64,000 nt of DNA, from positions 213,334-277,333 of the forward strand of contig NZ_BAABKD010000008.1 in the NCBI RefSeq assembly GCF_039543645.1. The letters are read 5' to 3'. The notes under the pieces are model-generated. The model had not been told where the DNA came from. It made no database searches and saw only the letters and a program-made list of their open reading frames with translations. Position 1 is the first letter of the stretch. Each line of letters begins with the position of its first letter. Position numbers and translations under genes: made by a program. The DNA is from Paenalcaligenes hermetiae. Its GTDB lineage: Bacteria > Pseudomonadota > Gammaproteobacteria > Burkholderiales > Burkholderiaceae_B. Positions 33,548 to 43,800 of this stretch are shown piece by piece.

Positions 33548-34870
33548 TTATGCTTGGCGCTCTGGGCGTAAAGACAACAATGCGTGCATTAAAATTGCAC
33601 CAAAAGTCGCCGTACCAATACCATCTAGTTTTAGAATACCTAATTCTAGCGTGAAATTACCCGCCCCTAAAATCAACGTAACGGCTGCCACCAATAGGTT
33701 TTGACTCTTACTGAAATCCACTTGGTTCACAACCCAAATACGTGCCCCTGCTACGCTAATTAAGCCAAACACAACAATAGACATACCCCCTAATACGGGA
33801 CCAGGGATCATTTGAATCACGGCACCAAACTTAGGAGAAAAACCTAAAAAGATCGCGAACAAAGCAGCTACGGCAAATACCAGCGACGAATATATGCGCG
33901 TTGCGGCCATCACCCCAATGTTCTCTGCATAGGTAGTCACACCGGTTCCACCCATAGAACCAGACAACATTGTCGCCACACCGTCCCCCACAAAGGCTCG
34001 CCCTAAATAACGGTCAAGGTTCTGTCCAGTCATAGCAGAAACGGCTTTAACGTGACCAAGGTTTTCTGCAACCAAAATAATGGCTACTGGTACGATCACA
34101 GACATGGCTTGTACTTCAAAGACCGGTTTTGCAAAATTAGGTAAGCCAAACCAAGGGGCTTGAGCGACCCCGCTGGTGTCAATCGGTGTGCCATAACCCA
34201 GTCCATTTGTGAAGATGGCATAAATAACACAGGCTACAATCAACCCAACTAAAATTAATAATCGTTGCACCACACCACGACTATAAATCGCCACCGCGCC
34301 CACACACAGCACCGTCATCAGCGCCATTAACGAGTCAAAGGTCCCTGTCCCCATAGCCCCTTTTGCAGCAATAGGAGCTAGATTTAAACCAATCACAGCT
34401 ACAATTGCACCGGTGACCACGGGTGGCATCATTTTATTAATAATATGGGCAGCACCACCTGAACGTGCATCGGCCAACCACACGACCAAACCAATTAAGG
34501 TATAGACCAAACCACAAATAATAATCGCCCCTAATGCTACGCCTATATTTGGGTTTGGGCCGGCCCCCGCATAGCCGGTAACCGCAATCACTCCACCAAT
34601 AAACGCAAAACTGGAGCCTAGGTAGCTAGGCACACGCCCACCTACAAAGAAAAAGAAAATCAACGTCCCTATCCCAGACATTAAAATGGCAAGGTTAGGG
34701 TCAAAGCCCATCAGTAACGGCGCCAGGATGGTCGAGCCAAACATAGCTACCACGTGCTGCGCTGCCATGGCAACACTTTGCGTAGCGGGCAAGTACTCAT
34801 GCGGTTGCACTACCGCATCGGGCGCTACAGTATCCACTTTGCGCCAACGAGGAAAATAGGTTTCAGACAT
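33548..34870 (-). CDS. Uracil/xanthine permease, nucleobase:cation symporter-2 family
   Basis: A proton symporter for uracil or a purine, 440 residues with about 14 membrane segments including two half-helices. The family motif QNLDRYLGRAFVGDGVATMLSGSMGGTGVTTYAENIGVMAATRIYS (about residues 278-325) contains the Glu of VAENLGH before it and the TTYAENIGVM signature typical of the UraA branch. N-terminal QHVVAMFGSTILAPLLMGFDP also resembles UraA/PyrP. The UraA reading favours uracil, but xanthine members cannot be excluded. Monocistronic, divergent from the binding-protein gene at 35064. Confidence 0.9.
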   Translation of the reverse strand: MSETYFPRWRKVDTVAPDAVVQPHEYLPATQSVAMAAQHVVAMFGSTILAPLLMGFDPNLAILMSGIGTLIFFFFVGGRVPSYLGSSFAFIGGVIAVTGYAGAGPNPNIGVALGAIIICGLVYTLIGLVVWLADARSGGAAHIINKMMPPVVTGAIVAVIGLNLAPIAAKGAMGTGTFDSLMALMTVLCVGAVAIYSRGVVQRLLILVGLIVACVIYAIFTNGLGYGTPIDTSGVAQAPWFGLPNFAKPVFEVQAMSVIVPVAIILVAENLGHVKAVSAMTGQNLDRYLGRAFVGDGVATMLSGSMGGTGVTTYAENIGVMAATRIYSSLVFAVAALFAIFLGFSPKFGAVIQMIPGPVLGGMSIVVFGLISVAGARIWVVNQVDFSKSQNLLVAAVTLILGAGNFTLELGILKLDGIGTATFGAILMHALLSLRPERQA

Positions 34871-35063
34871 AATTGGAGATCATTAAAGAAGAACGTGGCG
34901 CAAGTTTACGGCGCTATACGCAGCGAAGCAAGCCACTGATTGAAGTGATGGTCGTTTCTATTTATTAGTGTCATCATTTATTTTTATTGGACATATCTTG
35001 TTGTATTTCCTAGTCTAAGTTAACTGCCCAAAAAATAATAGGGCTCTTAACGAGGAGACAACC

Positions 35064-36386
35064 ATGAGATCCATCACTAAAAATATTGCTTTAGCTTTTG
35101 CTTTATCCGCACTCGCCCCAATAGCGGCGGCTGGTACAGTAACTGTTGTGACGTCTTTTCCCAAAGACCTTACACAGGCCTACAAAACCGCTTTTGAAAA
35201 GCAAAATCCCGGTATTACCGTAGAAATTCTCAATAAAAACACCGTTTCTGGTATCGCTTTTGTCAAAGAGACCCCCGCAGGAAAACGACCTGATGTTTTC
35301 TGGGCTAGCGCACCTGATGCTTTTGAAGTGCTTTCTCAAGATAAGCTACTTAGCAAAATCAGCGATATTGCTAACCCAGATGTACCTAATACGATCGGTA
35401 GTTTTCCAGTCAATGATCCTGAGGGCTATTTTCTCGGGCAAGCCTTAGCTGGCTATGGGATTATGTACAACACCCGTTTTACCAAAGCCAAAAAGCTAGA
35501 TGACCCCAAAACCTGGTCCGATTTGCTTAAGCCAGAGTGGTTTAATAATGTGGGGATTACCTCGCCCTCTCGCTCAGGCACTATGCACTTAACTGTAGAA
35601 ACCATTCTTCAAGGCGAAGGCTGGGAAAAAGGCTGGAACACCTTATTGCGCATGGCTGGAAATAGTGCGGCCTTAACCGATCGCTCTTTTGGTGTTCCTG
35701 ATGGTGTGAATAACGGTCAGTTTGGTGCTGGCCCTGTGATTGATTTCTTCGGCTTATCCAGTAAGTTTTCTAAGTTCCCTGTGGAGTTTGTCTACCCAGA
35801 GGAAACGGCTATTGTTCCTGCCAACATTGCACTCATTAGCGAATCCGCCAACCCCGAAGAAGCAAAGAAATTCATTCAATTCACATTAAGTCCTGAGGGG
35901 CAGGAACTGCTTTTGCTGCCACAAATTTCACGCTTGCCCGTTTTGCCCTACAGCAATATGCAAAATATCCCAGAGGGCTATCCAGACCCGTTGAAAATTG
36001 TTGAGCGCAGTACGGTTAAGTTTGATGTTAACCTGTCACAAAGCCGCTACTTTATTGTTCAGTCCTTATTTGACCAAACGATTACTTTCCGTCATAAAGA
36101 GCTGCAAGCCGCCACCAAAGCCATCTTAGATGCCGAGAAAAAACTAGGAGATAGCCCCTCTGCCGAAGCAAAAGCGCGCCTAGATGAAGCTAAGCAGTTA
36201 GCATGGATGCCTTTAGTGGATGAAAAAGCGGTTCAAGAGGCTACGCTTGTAGACTTATTCAAAGCCGATAAAAAAGATCCCAAAGTGAACCAACAGCTCT
36301 CGAAGCTACAGGGAGAATGGAACGAGCGGGCCAAGATCCAGTACGAAAAAGCAGAAAAGCTCGCTAAGGAAGCAGCACGCTTGTAA
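35064..36386 (+). CDS. ABC transporter periplasmic binding protein, Fe(III)/2-aminoethylphosphonate type
   Basis: A periplasmic receptor with a Sec signal peptide (residues 1-23, ending PIAAAG) and the iron/phosphonate-type fold: VTVVTSFPKDLTQAYKTAFEKQNPGITV, then AGKRPDVFWASAPDAFEVL (about residues 73-91), YGIMYNTRF (about residue 132) and ALISESANPEEAKKFIQFTLSPEGQELL (about residues 255-285). Typical members have about 340 residues; this one has 440 because of a C-terminal Lys/Glu/Ala-rich helical tail (from about residue 350). AGGAG lies 7 bases before the ATG. It opens an operon with permease, ATPase and LysR regulator. Substrate not decided. Confidence 0.8.
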   Translation: MRSITKNIALAFALSALAPIAAAGTVTVVTSFPKDLTQAYKTAFEKQNPGITVEILNKNTVSGIAFVKETPAGKRPDVFWASAPDAFEVLSQDKLLSKISDIANPDVPNTIGSFPVNDPEGYFLGQALAGYGIMYNTRFTKAKKLDDPKTWSDLLKPEWFNNVGITSPSRSGTMHLTVETILQGEGWEKGWNTLLRMAGNSAALTDRSFGVPDGVNNGQFGAGPVIDFFGLSSKFSKFPVEFVYPEETAIVPANIALISESANPEEAKKFIQFTLSPEGQELLLLPQISRLPVLPYSNMQNIPEGYPDPLKIVERSTVKFDVNLSQSRYFIVQSLFDQTITFRHKELQAATKAILDAEKKLGDSPSAEAKARLDEAKQLAWMPLVDEKAVQEATLVDLFKADKKDPKVNQQLSKLQGEWNERAKIQYEKAEKLAKEAARL

Positions 36387-36393
36387 TTTTTTA

Positions 36394-36420
36394 GCCACCC
36401 CGATTCTGCGTCGGGGTGGG
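36394..36420 (+). promoter_or_regulatory. Intercistronic hairpin after binding-protein gene
   Basis: CCACCCCGA/TCGGGGTGG, 9 bp with a 7-base loop, directly after the receptor gene and before the permease, no T-tract. Such hairpins often protect the 3' end of the receptor message so that it outnumbers the permease. Confidence 0.6.
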
Positions 36421-36451
36421 CACTGTTGTCTGTTTAGTAGAGTGGCTTTCT

Positions 36452-38152
36452 ATGGCTCAATCTTTTTCCTCTCGCTATCCAGCCGGTTTAATGCTGGTTG
36501 CTGGCCTTGTTTTAGCATTTTTAGTCTTGTTTTTAGTCATTCCTATCGGGAATGTTTTTTATACCGCTTTTGTCAATGCGGATGGCCAGTTCACATTAGG
36601 GCACTTTAGTGCATTTCTTCATCAAAGCCTTTTAACCGAATCATTTAAAAATAGCTTATATGTGGCTGTGATGGCCACCGTCTTTGCCTCGCTCATAGCT
36701 GTACCTTTGGCCTATTTTACGATTCGCTTTCGCTTTAAAGGCGCATTGATTATTCAAACCTTAGGGATTTTACCGCTCATCATGCCACCTTTTGTTGGTG
36801 CGGTGGCGATGCAGCTCATTTTTGGACGTTCCGGCTCCGTTAACCTATTGCTTGACGATTGGTTTGGTATCACCTTGCCCATTATGGATGGGCTCAATGG
36901 CATTATCTTTGTCGAAGCCATTCACTATTTTCCTTTTATTCTGATGAATCTTACCGTCGCCCTACGAAATATCGATGGGGCCATGGAAGAGGCAGCAGTA
37001 AATCTAGGCTCCAAAGGCTGGCGTTTATTTAGACGTATTATTTTCCCTTTAGCACTGCCCGGTTATGTCGCGGGGGCCTCCTTGGTTTTTGTCAAAGTTT
37101 TTGATGACCTTGGCACTCCTCTTGTATTGGGCATCACAAATATGCTTGCACCACAAGCATATTTACGTATCACACAAGTCGGCATCGATGACCCCCTCGG
37201 CTATGTCATTAGTGTCATCATGATCGCCTTTTCTATTTTGGCTTTATGGTTATCCGCTCGGGCCTTGAAGGGCCGCGATTACTCCACCATACAAAAAGGA
37301 GGGAACGCAATCCAACAGCGCGAGCTCAGTACTGGACAATCTATTCTCGCCTATGCTTGGATTGCATTTATTTTATTACTTGTGCTCTCGCCGCATATTG
37401 GCGTGCTCCTACTTTCTTTAGCCACCGTTTGGAGTTTTGCCCCCTTACCCGATGGTTATACATTGGCGCACTACGCTTCGGTATTCCAAGACTCTAAAGG
37501 CATGATTGCTAACACCATGCTCTATGGTGGTTTGGCCGCGTTGATTGATGTCATTCTTGGGACCGCTATTGCTTATATTATTCTGCGCACCAAGCTGCCA
37601 GCGCGACAAACTTTGGACTGGATCGCCTCCGCTGCCCTTGCTGTGCCAGGTTTGGTTTTAGCTATTGGGTTATTACGCACTTTCCGTGATGTGGAAATCC
37701 CAGGGCTTGGGGTCGGCTTTACTTCGACGTGGGTCATTATTATGATCGCGTACTCTGTTCGCCGTTTACCCTATGCTTTACGTTCATGCATGGCGGCTTT
37801 ACAGCAAGTCTCCATTAGCCTCGAAGAGGCTGCTGCCTCTGTTGGGGCGAATCGGTTCAGTACCATTCGACGAGTGGTTATTCCTTTGATGGCAGGCGGA
37901 ATATTGGCTGGTTTTGTCACCAGCTTTATGACCGCAGCCGTTGAGCTATCAGCCACGATTATGCTTGTGACTCGTGATAGCGATGCACCGATGAGCTATG
38001 GCATCTATCTTTATATGCAAAGCCCCTCTGGCCGTGGCCCTGGTGCTGCACTCGGTGTGTTAGCCGTTATTGTGGTTGCTATCGGCACCTATGCCTCGCA
38101 TTTGGTAGTAGAGCGCACCTCTGCGCGCCAACGCCCCTCTCAAAAAAACTAA
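36452..38152 (+). CDS. ABC transporter permease, two fused permease domains (FbpB/PhnU2 type)
   Basis: A membrane subunit of about 566 residues in which two six-helix permease domains are joined, so one chain replaces the usual dimer. Each half has its own EAA loop: MEEAAVNLGSKGWRLFRRIIFPLALPG (about residue 178) and LEEAAASVGANRFSTIRRVVIPLMAGG (about residue 458). The start is ATG 36452 (MAQSFSSRY); the upstream GTG lies in the hairpin. Ten bases before the ATPase gene. This architecture is shared by Fe(III) (FbpB) and putative aminoethylphosphonate systems. Confidence 0.88.
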   Translation: MAQSFSSRYPAGLMLVAGLVLAFLVLFLVIPIGNVFYTAFVNADGQFTLGHFSAFLHQSLLTESFKNSLYVAVMATVFASLIAVPLAYFTIRFRFKGALIIQTLGILPLIMPPFVGAVAMQLIFGRSGSVNLLLDDWFGITLPIMDGLNGIIFVEAIHYFPFILMNLTVALRNIDGAMEEAAVNLGSKGWRLFRRIIFPLALPGYVAGASLVFVKVFDDLGTPLVLGITNMLAPQAYLRITQVGIDDPLGYVISVIMIAFSILALWLSARALKGRDYSTIQKGGNAIQQRELSTGQSILAYAWIAFILLLVLSPHIGVLLLSLATVWSFAPLPDGYTLAHYASVFQDSKGMIANTMLYGGLAALIDVILGTAIAYIILRTKLPARQTLDWIASAALAVPGLVLAIGLLRTFRDVEIPGLGVGFTSTWVIIMIAYSVRRLPYALRSCMAALQQVSISLEEAAASVGANRFSTIRRVVIPLMAGGILAGFVTSFMTAAVELSATIMLVTRDSDAPMSYGIYLYMQSPSGRGPGAALGVLAVIVVAIGTYASHLVVERTSARQRPSQKN

Positions 38153-38161
38153 AGGCTGATT

Positions 38162-39259
38162 ATGAAAAAAGTGAGTGTTGAATGCCGTAATATCCGCTTG
38201 GCCTACGGTAAAACAGAAGTTCTGAAAGACATTAATTTAGTAATTGAACCCGGTGAGTTTTTTGCTTTACTTGGTCCTTCGGGTTCAGGCAAATCGACTT
38301 TACTCCGTCTTATTGCTGGATTTAATCAGCAAAATTCTGGACAACTACTTGTCGATGGCGCTGACATTAGCCATGTTCCCCCACATAAGCGAAATATTGG
38401 CATGGTCTTTCAAAGCTATGCGCTTTGGCCACATATGAGTGTGTGGGATAACGTGGCATTTGGTCTAGTCGAACGACGCCTACCCAAAGCCGAGATTCAA
38501 GAAAAAGTGCAGTCCGCTCTTGAGCTCGTCGGCTTAGAGGCTTTTGCTACGCGCCGCCCCAATGAGCTTTCAGGTGGGCAACAGCAACGCGTCGCCCTTG
38601 CTCGTACCATTGTGATTGAGCCTCAGGTTTTATTGCTGGATGAGCCACTCTCTAACCTAGATCAAAAGCTACGAGTACAAATGCGACAAGAATTACTCGC
38701 CCTGCAGCGACGTCTTGGTATTACCACCATTTTTGTCACTCATGATCAAGAAGAGGCCATGACCACAGCCGATCGCATGGCCGTTATGGATCAAGGTATT
38801 GTGCAACAAGTCGGTACACCCGCCAATTTATTCGACTACCCGTGTAATCGCTTTGTAGCTAACTTTGTGGGTACCATGAATATGTTAGAAGGTCAGGTGC
38901 AAGAGCGCTCAGCCAATATGCTACAACTGCACATCGATGGCGTAGGCTTATTGAAAGTCCCCTTAGTTGACGAGGGCTCCGTTCCAGAACAAAACCGCCT
39001 TGCCGCCAGCTTTAGACCCCACACTGTGCAATTAGAAAGTGGGAATATGAACAAAGGCAATGATGCTAGATATATTTGGATTCCAGGCACTGTGATTCGT
39101 AGTGAATTTCTAGGGGAGTTCACCCGTTATGAAATTCAATGTGGGGAAAAAACTATTATTGCTGACCAATCTCATTATTCCGGCTTGCCACAACATACTG
39201 TGGGCGCGCCAATTTCCATAGGGATAGAGCCTACTCAAATTCGTCTTCTTCCCATTTAG
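38162..39259 (+). CDS. ABC transporter ATP-binding protein, FbpC/PotA type
   Basis: The ATPase of the operon, 365 residues. Walker A GPSGSGKST is at about residue 39, Q-loop VFQSYALWPHMSVWDNVAF at about residue 80, signature LSGGQQQRVALARTI at about residue 136, Walker B VLLLDEPLSNLDQKLR at about residue 158 and H-loop VTHDQEEAMTTADR at about residue 195. The C-terminal ~120 residues form a TOBE-like domain (IPGTVIRSEFLGEFTRYEIQ). Five bases separate its stop from the LysR gene, so all four genes form one transcript. Confidence 0.9.
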   Translation: MKKVSVECRNIRLAYGKTEVLKDINLVIEPGEFFALLGPSGSGKSTLLRLIAGFNQQNSGQLLVDGADISHVPPHKRNIGMVFQSYALWPHMSVWDNVAFGLVERRLPKAEIQEKVQSALELVGLEAFATRRPNELSGGQQQRVALARTIVIEPQVLLLDEPLSNLDQKLRVQMRQELLALQRRLGITTIFVTHDQEEAMTTADRMAVMDQGIVQQVGTPANLFDYPCNRFVANFVGTMNMLEGQVQERSANMLQLHIDGVGLLKVPLVDEGSVPEQNRLAASFRPHTVQLESGNMNKGNDARYIWIPGTVIRSEFLGEFTRYEIQCGEKTIIADQSHYSGLPQHTVGAPISIGIEPTQIRLLPI

Positions 39260-39264
39260 CCATC

Positions 39265-40167
39265 ATGGAAATCAACCAGCTCAAAGCCTTTGTGACTGTA
39301 GCTAGACTCAGTAATCTAACTCGCGCCGCAGAAGCTTTGTGCTTAACGCAGCCAGCGGTAACGGCACAAATCAAAGCTCTGGAGCAAAGTCTTGGTTTGG
39401 CTCTCTTCGAACGGAGCTCACGTAAAATGGCTATTACCAAAGCCGGCGAGCAACTGTTGCCCACGGCAGAGCAGCTTTTATCTCTGGCTACGCAGATAAA
39501 AACCACAGCCACAGAGCTTCAAGGAGAGCTCAGTGGTCAACTGCGTTTAGGTATTCCAGGTGAGCATTTAGACTTTTTACGCTTGGGGGAGCTTGTACAG
39601 CGTATTCATCACGGGCTACCCTTAATTGAGCTGGAAACCATGATTATGCCTGCCGACACGCTCTCTGAGCACGTCGCCACAGGACAGTTACAAGCCGCTT
39701 TTATTATTAGCCCTCATCCGCCCTTAGATGTGTTTTGGCTACCCATTCGTAGCGTCAGCTTTAGGGTTGCCGTACCCGTAACCCTCTACCCTCAACTCAA
39801 GCTAGGGGGGTGGCAAGAGCTAGCACAGTTACCATGGCTGGATGGCCCATTAGGTAGTCATATTCATTATCTACTACGAGACCTCTTTGAGCGACGTGGA
39901 CTCACGCCTCGGGTTATTATGCATAATGACAGCATGGCTCATTTTGATACCTTAGTCAGAGCTGGCGCAGGTTGCGCACTCATTCGCGAGGAGATCGCCT
40001 TACAAGGTGCGCAAAAAAACCATTTTGCTATTTGGGGGCATGCTAAAGCTGATGCCCTCTTAGGTTTTATTAGTGCTAATGAAAATGCTCAAACGCCACT
40101 CATTATGGCTCTTGTTTCCATGCTAAAAGACATTTGGTCTTTAGACTCCACCATTAACTCTATTTAA
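39265..40167 (+). CDS. LysR-family transcriptional regulator
   Basis: A 300-residue LysR regulator. The helix-turn-helix is in MEINQLKAFVTVARLSNLTRAAEALCLTQPAVTAQIKALEQSLGLALFER (residues 1-50), followed by the linker helix and an effector domain with LRLGIPGEH (about residue 93). LysR regulators usually act on a neighbouring unit; here it is the last gene of the ABC transport operon on the same strand rather than divergent, so it may control the operon containing itself. Effector unknown. Seven bases before the phosphatase gene. Confidence 0.9.
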   Translation: MEINQLKAFVTVARLSNLTRAAEALCLTQPAVTAQIKALEQSLGLALFERSSRKMAITKAGEQLLPTAEQLLSLATQIKTTATELQGELSGQLRLGIPGEHLDFLRLGELVQRIHHGLPLIELETMIMPADTLSEHVATGQLQAAFIISPHPPLDVFWLPIRSVSFRVAVPVTLYPQLKLGGWQELAQLPWLDGPLGSHIHYLLRDLFERRGLTPRVIMHNDSMAHFDTLVRAGAGCALIREEIALQGAQKNHFAIWGHAKADALLGFISANENAQTPLIMALVSMLKDIWSLDSTINSI

Positions 40168-40174
40168 TTTACTA

Positions 40175-40810
40175 ATGACTAGAACTGAAATTTGGTTAAT
40201 TCGCCATGGGGAAACCGATTGGAACGCCGAACAGCGTCTACAAGGCTGGCGCGACATCCCGCTAAACGATGTTGGTAAGGCTCAAGCCCTTTCCGTACAA
40301 CGTTATTTAGAGCAACAGCGTATTGATTTTGACGCTGTGCTAAGCAGTGATTTGCAACGCGCCATTCAAACTGCTCAAATCGCCTTTGAGCCCTATGGTT
40401 ATCAGGTCGAGCAGTTATCCATGCTACGTGAACGTAACTACGGCATCTATGAGGGGCAACCTTGGCAACAGCTTATTCCCCTGCCTGATCGCCAAGCTCC
40501 TACTATTAATCTACGCGATCCACAAACCGAGATCCCTGAAGGCGAGTCTTTACCTGTTTTTTATCAGCGTATTATTCGTGCCTTTAATCAAATCGCCCAA
40601 GATCGTCCCCAGCAAAAACTTGCTGTGGTGGCACATGGAGGTGTCATTGATATGGTGTGGCGCCATATAAAAAATATCGATTTAACTAGCCAGCGCCCCT
40701 ACAAAATCATGAATGCCAGTGTCAATCATTTTAGGATTACGACACAGCAGTGGGAAGAGGTGGCATGGGCCCAAACAGACCATATCGAGATGGCTAACGA
40801 AGGGTTATAA
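40175..40810 (+). CDS. Histidine phosphatase family protein (GpmB/CobC-like)
   Basis: A branch-1 histidine phosphatase of 211 residues. The catalytic phospho-His lies in IRHGETDWNAEQRLQGWRDIPL (residues 9-30), the second Arg in SSDLQRAIQTA (about residue 63), the acid Glu in MLRERNYGIYEGQ (about residue 85), and the second His in VVAHGGVIDMVW (about residue 152). It could act as phosphoglycerate mutase, alpha-ribazole phosphatase or a general phosphatase; motifs do not decide. Ends at a perfect palindromic terminator. Confidence 0.85.
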   Translation: MTRTEIWLIRHGETDWNAEQRLQGWRDIPLNDVGKAQALSVQRYLEQQRIDFDAVLSSDLQRAIQTAQIAFEPYGYQVEQLSMLRERNYGIYEGQPWQQLIPLPDRQAPTINLRDPQTEIPEGESLPVFYQRIIRAFNQIAQDRPQQKLAVVAHGGVIDMVWRHIKNIDLTSQRPYKIMNASVNHFRITTQQWEEVAWAQTDHIEMANEGL

Positions 40811-40839
40811 AAAAAGCCGGACAATTGTCCGGCTTTTTA
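40808..40839. terminator. Terminator between the histidine phosphatase gene and carB
   Basis: AAAAAGCCGGACAATTGTCC and its complement form a 14-bp palindrome with A/T tails (40811-40838). It lies between convergent genes and can stop both. Confidence 0.9.
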
Positions 40840-40848
40840 ATCATGGGC

Positions 40849-43800
40849 TTAACCGCCGTGCATATCTTGCAAGGAATACACCAACAAGCCCTCGCCATGA
40901 CGCATATACTGTAAGCCCTCTACAGCAGCTAACGCCCCAGCAATGGTTGTGTAGTAAGCCAAGTTCGCAGCCAAAGCATGGGTACGAATCGTGCGTGAAT
41001 CGACAATAGCGTTTCGACGCTCTTCTACCGTATTAATCACTAAGGCAATTTCACCGTTTTTCATCATATCTACGATATGAGGACGGCCCTCGGTGACCTT
41101 ATTGACAGCTTTTACCTTTAGGCCTGCCGCCTCGATCGCTGTTGCGGTACCCCGTGTGGCAACAATATTAAAGCCTAAGTCAATCAGCCCACGTGCCACT
41201 TCGACGGCTTCTGCTTTATCACTGTCACGTACACTAATAAATGCCGTACCAGATTTAGGCAGATTTACACTTGCCGCCATTTGGGATTTCACAAAGGCTT
41301 CGCCAAAACTACGTCCTACCCCCATGACCTCGCCGGTGGATTTCATTTCAGGGCCTAAAATCGTATCCACACCAGGAAATTTCACAAAGGGGAAAACAGC
41401 CTCTTTAACAGCGTAATAACCTGGCTTGGCTTTAGCAGAGAAATCTAAATCGGCGATTTTCTTGCCAGCCATAACTCGCGCCGCCAACTTGGCCATTTGT
41501 AAGCCTGTGGCCTTAGAAACAAATGGCACGGTACGTGAAGCACGCGGGTTCACTTCTAGGACGTAAACCTCGTCGTCCTGAATCGCAAACTGCACGTTCA
41601 TTAACCCTTTTACGTTCAAGGCTTTGGCCATTAACGCCGTTTGGCGACGAATTTCCTCGACCACTTCATCGGATAAGGAATACGGAGGTAAGCTACATGC
41701 CGAGTCGCCGGAGTGAACCCCCGCTTGCTCGATATGCTCCATGACACCGCCCACAAACACATCGGAGCCATCCGCAATACAATCCACATCGACCTCGGTG
41801 GCGTTATTGAGGAAGTGATCCAACAGCACGGGCGAATCATTGCTGACCTTAACCGCCTCTCGCATATAACGCTCTAGATCCGCTTGCTCATGGACGATCT
41901 CCATGGCTCGCCCACCCAATACATAGCTTGGACGAACGACTAGGGGATAACCAATTTCTGCTGCTAAAGCTAACGCCTCGCCTTCGGTACGAGCAGTACG
42001 GTTTGGCGGTTGACGTAGACCTAGCTTATGCAAGAGTTTTTGGAAACGCTCGCGATCCTCTGCGATATCAATCGATTCGGGGCTAGTACCAATAATTGGC
42101 ACCCCATTGGCCTCGAGCGCGCGAGCCAATTTTAATGGGGTTTGACCACCGTACTGCACAATCATGCCCACCGGCTTTTCCACATGGACGATTTCTAATA
42201 CGTCTTCAAGCGTTAAGGGCTCAAAATAGAGACGATCAGAAGTATCGTAATCGGTGGAAACGGTTTCAGGGTTACAGTTCACCATAATGGTCTCGTAACC
42301 GTCATCGCGCAACGCCATGGCAGCATGCACGCAGCAATAGTCAAACTCAATCCCTTGACCAATGCGGTTCGGCCCGCCCCCTAGCACAATAATTTTCTTA
42401 CGATCTGTTGGCTGAGACTCGCACTCATCCTCATAGGTCGAGTACATATACGCGGTATCAGTAGCAAACTCGGCAGCGCAAGTGTCCACTCGCTTATAAA
42501 CGGGACGTACGTCTAGCTGATGGCGCAGCTTGCGAACCTCGGATTCTACCGTGTCCAGTAAAAACGCTAAGCGACGATCTGAGAAACCACGGCGCTTTAA
42601 GCCCAATAAGGTATCACGATCTAAGTCAGCTAAGGTTTTTTGCTCTAGCGCGAGCTCAATATCAACAATTTCTTTGATTTGCGCTAAAAACCAGGGGTCG
42701 ATTTTGGTAATGGCGTGGACCTCATCCAAAGACATGCCTTGAGCAAAAGCGTCCCCTACATACCAAATCCGCTCAGGACCTGGCTCGCCAAGTTCGACTT
42801 GGAGTTTTTCGCGGTCCGTGGTCATTTGGTTCAAACCATCCACACCGACCTCTAGGCCTCGTAGCGCTTTTTGGAAGGACTCTTGGAAAGTCCGCCCCAT
42901 AGCCATGACCTCGCCCACGGATTTCATCTGTGTCGTTAAGCGCGAGTTAGCTTGAGGGAATTTTTCAAATGCAAACCGAGGGATTTTGGTAACCACATAA
43001 TCAATCGTAGGCTCAAACGCTGCAGGCGTAGCCCCGCCCGTGATCTCATTTTGTAGCTCATCCAAGGTATAACCAACGGCAAGGCGCGCAGCCACTTTAG
43101 CAATGGGAAACCCAGTTGCCTTAGAAGCCAAGGCCGAGGAACGTGATACACGTGGGTTCATTTCGATAACGATCATACGACCGTTATCGGGATTCACGGC
43201 AAACTGAACGTTAGACCCGCCTGTGCTCACCCCGATCTCGCGCAACACAGCAATAGAGGCATTACGCATGATTTGGTATTCACGATCCGTTAGGGTTTGC
43301 GCCGGAGCAACGGTAATTGAGTCACCGGTATGTACCCCCATTGGGTCTAAGTTTTCGATGGAACATACAATAATGCAGTTATCCGCGCTATCACGGACGA
43401 CTTCCATCTCGTATTCTTTCCACCCAAGCAAAGACTCTTCGATCAACAACTCGCTCGTTGGTGAAGCTTCGAGACCACGACGGCAAATCTCTTCGAATTC
43501 TTCCATGTTGTAAGCAATACCACCGCCTGTTCCACCCAGAGTAAAACTAGGACGGATTACAACAGGGAAACCCGAAGTGCCAACATATTCCGCAATCTCG
43601 CGTTGTACCGCCCACGCTTCTTCCATGCTGTGCGCGATCCCGGATTTGGCAGACTCTAGACCAATTTTGGTCATCGCATCTTTGAATTTTAGGCGGTCTT
43701 CAGCTTTATCGATGGCTTCGGCATTGGCTCCGATCATTTCCACGCCGTATTTTTCTAACACCCCATGCTCGGCTAAATCCAAAGCACAGTTCAGCGCGGT

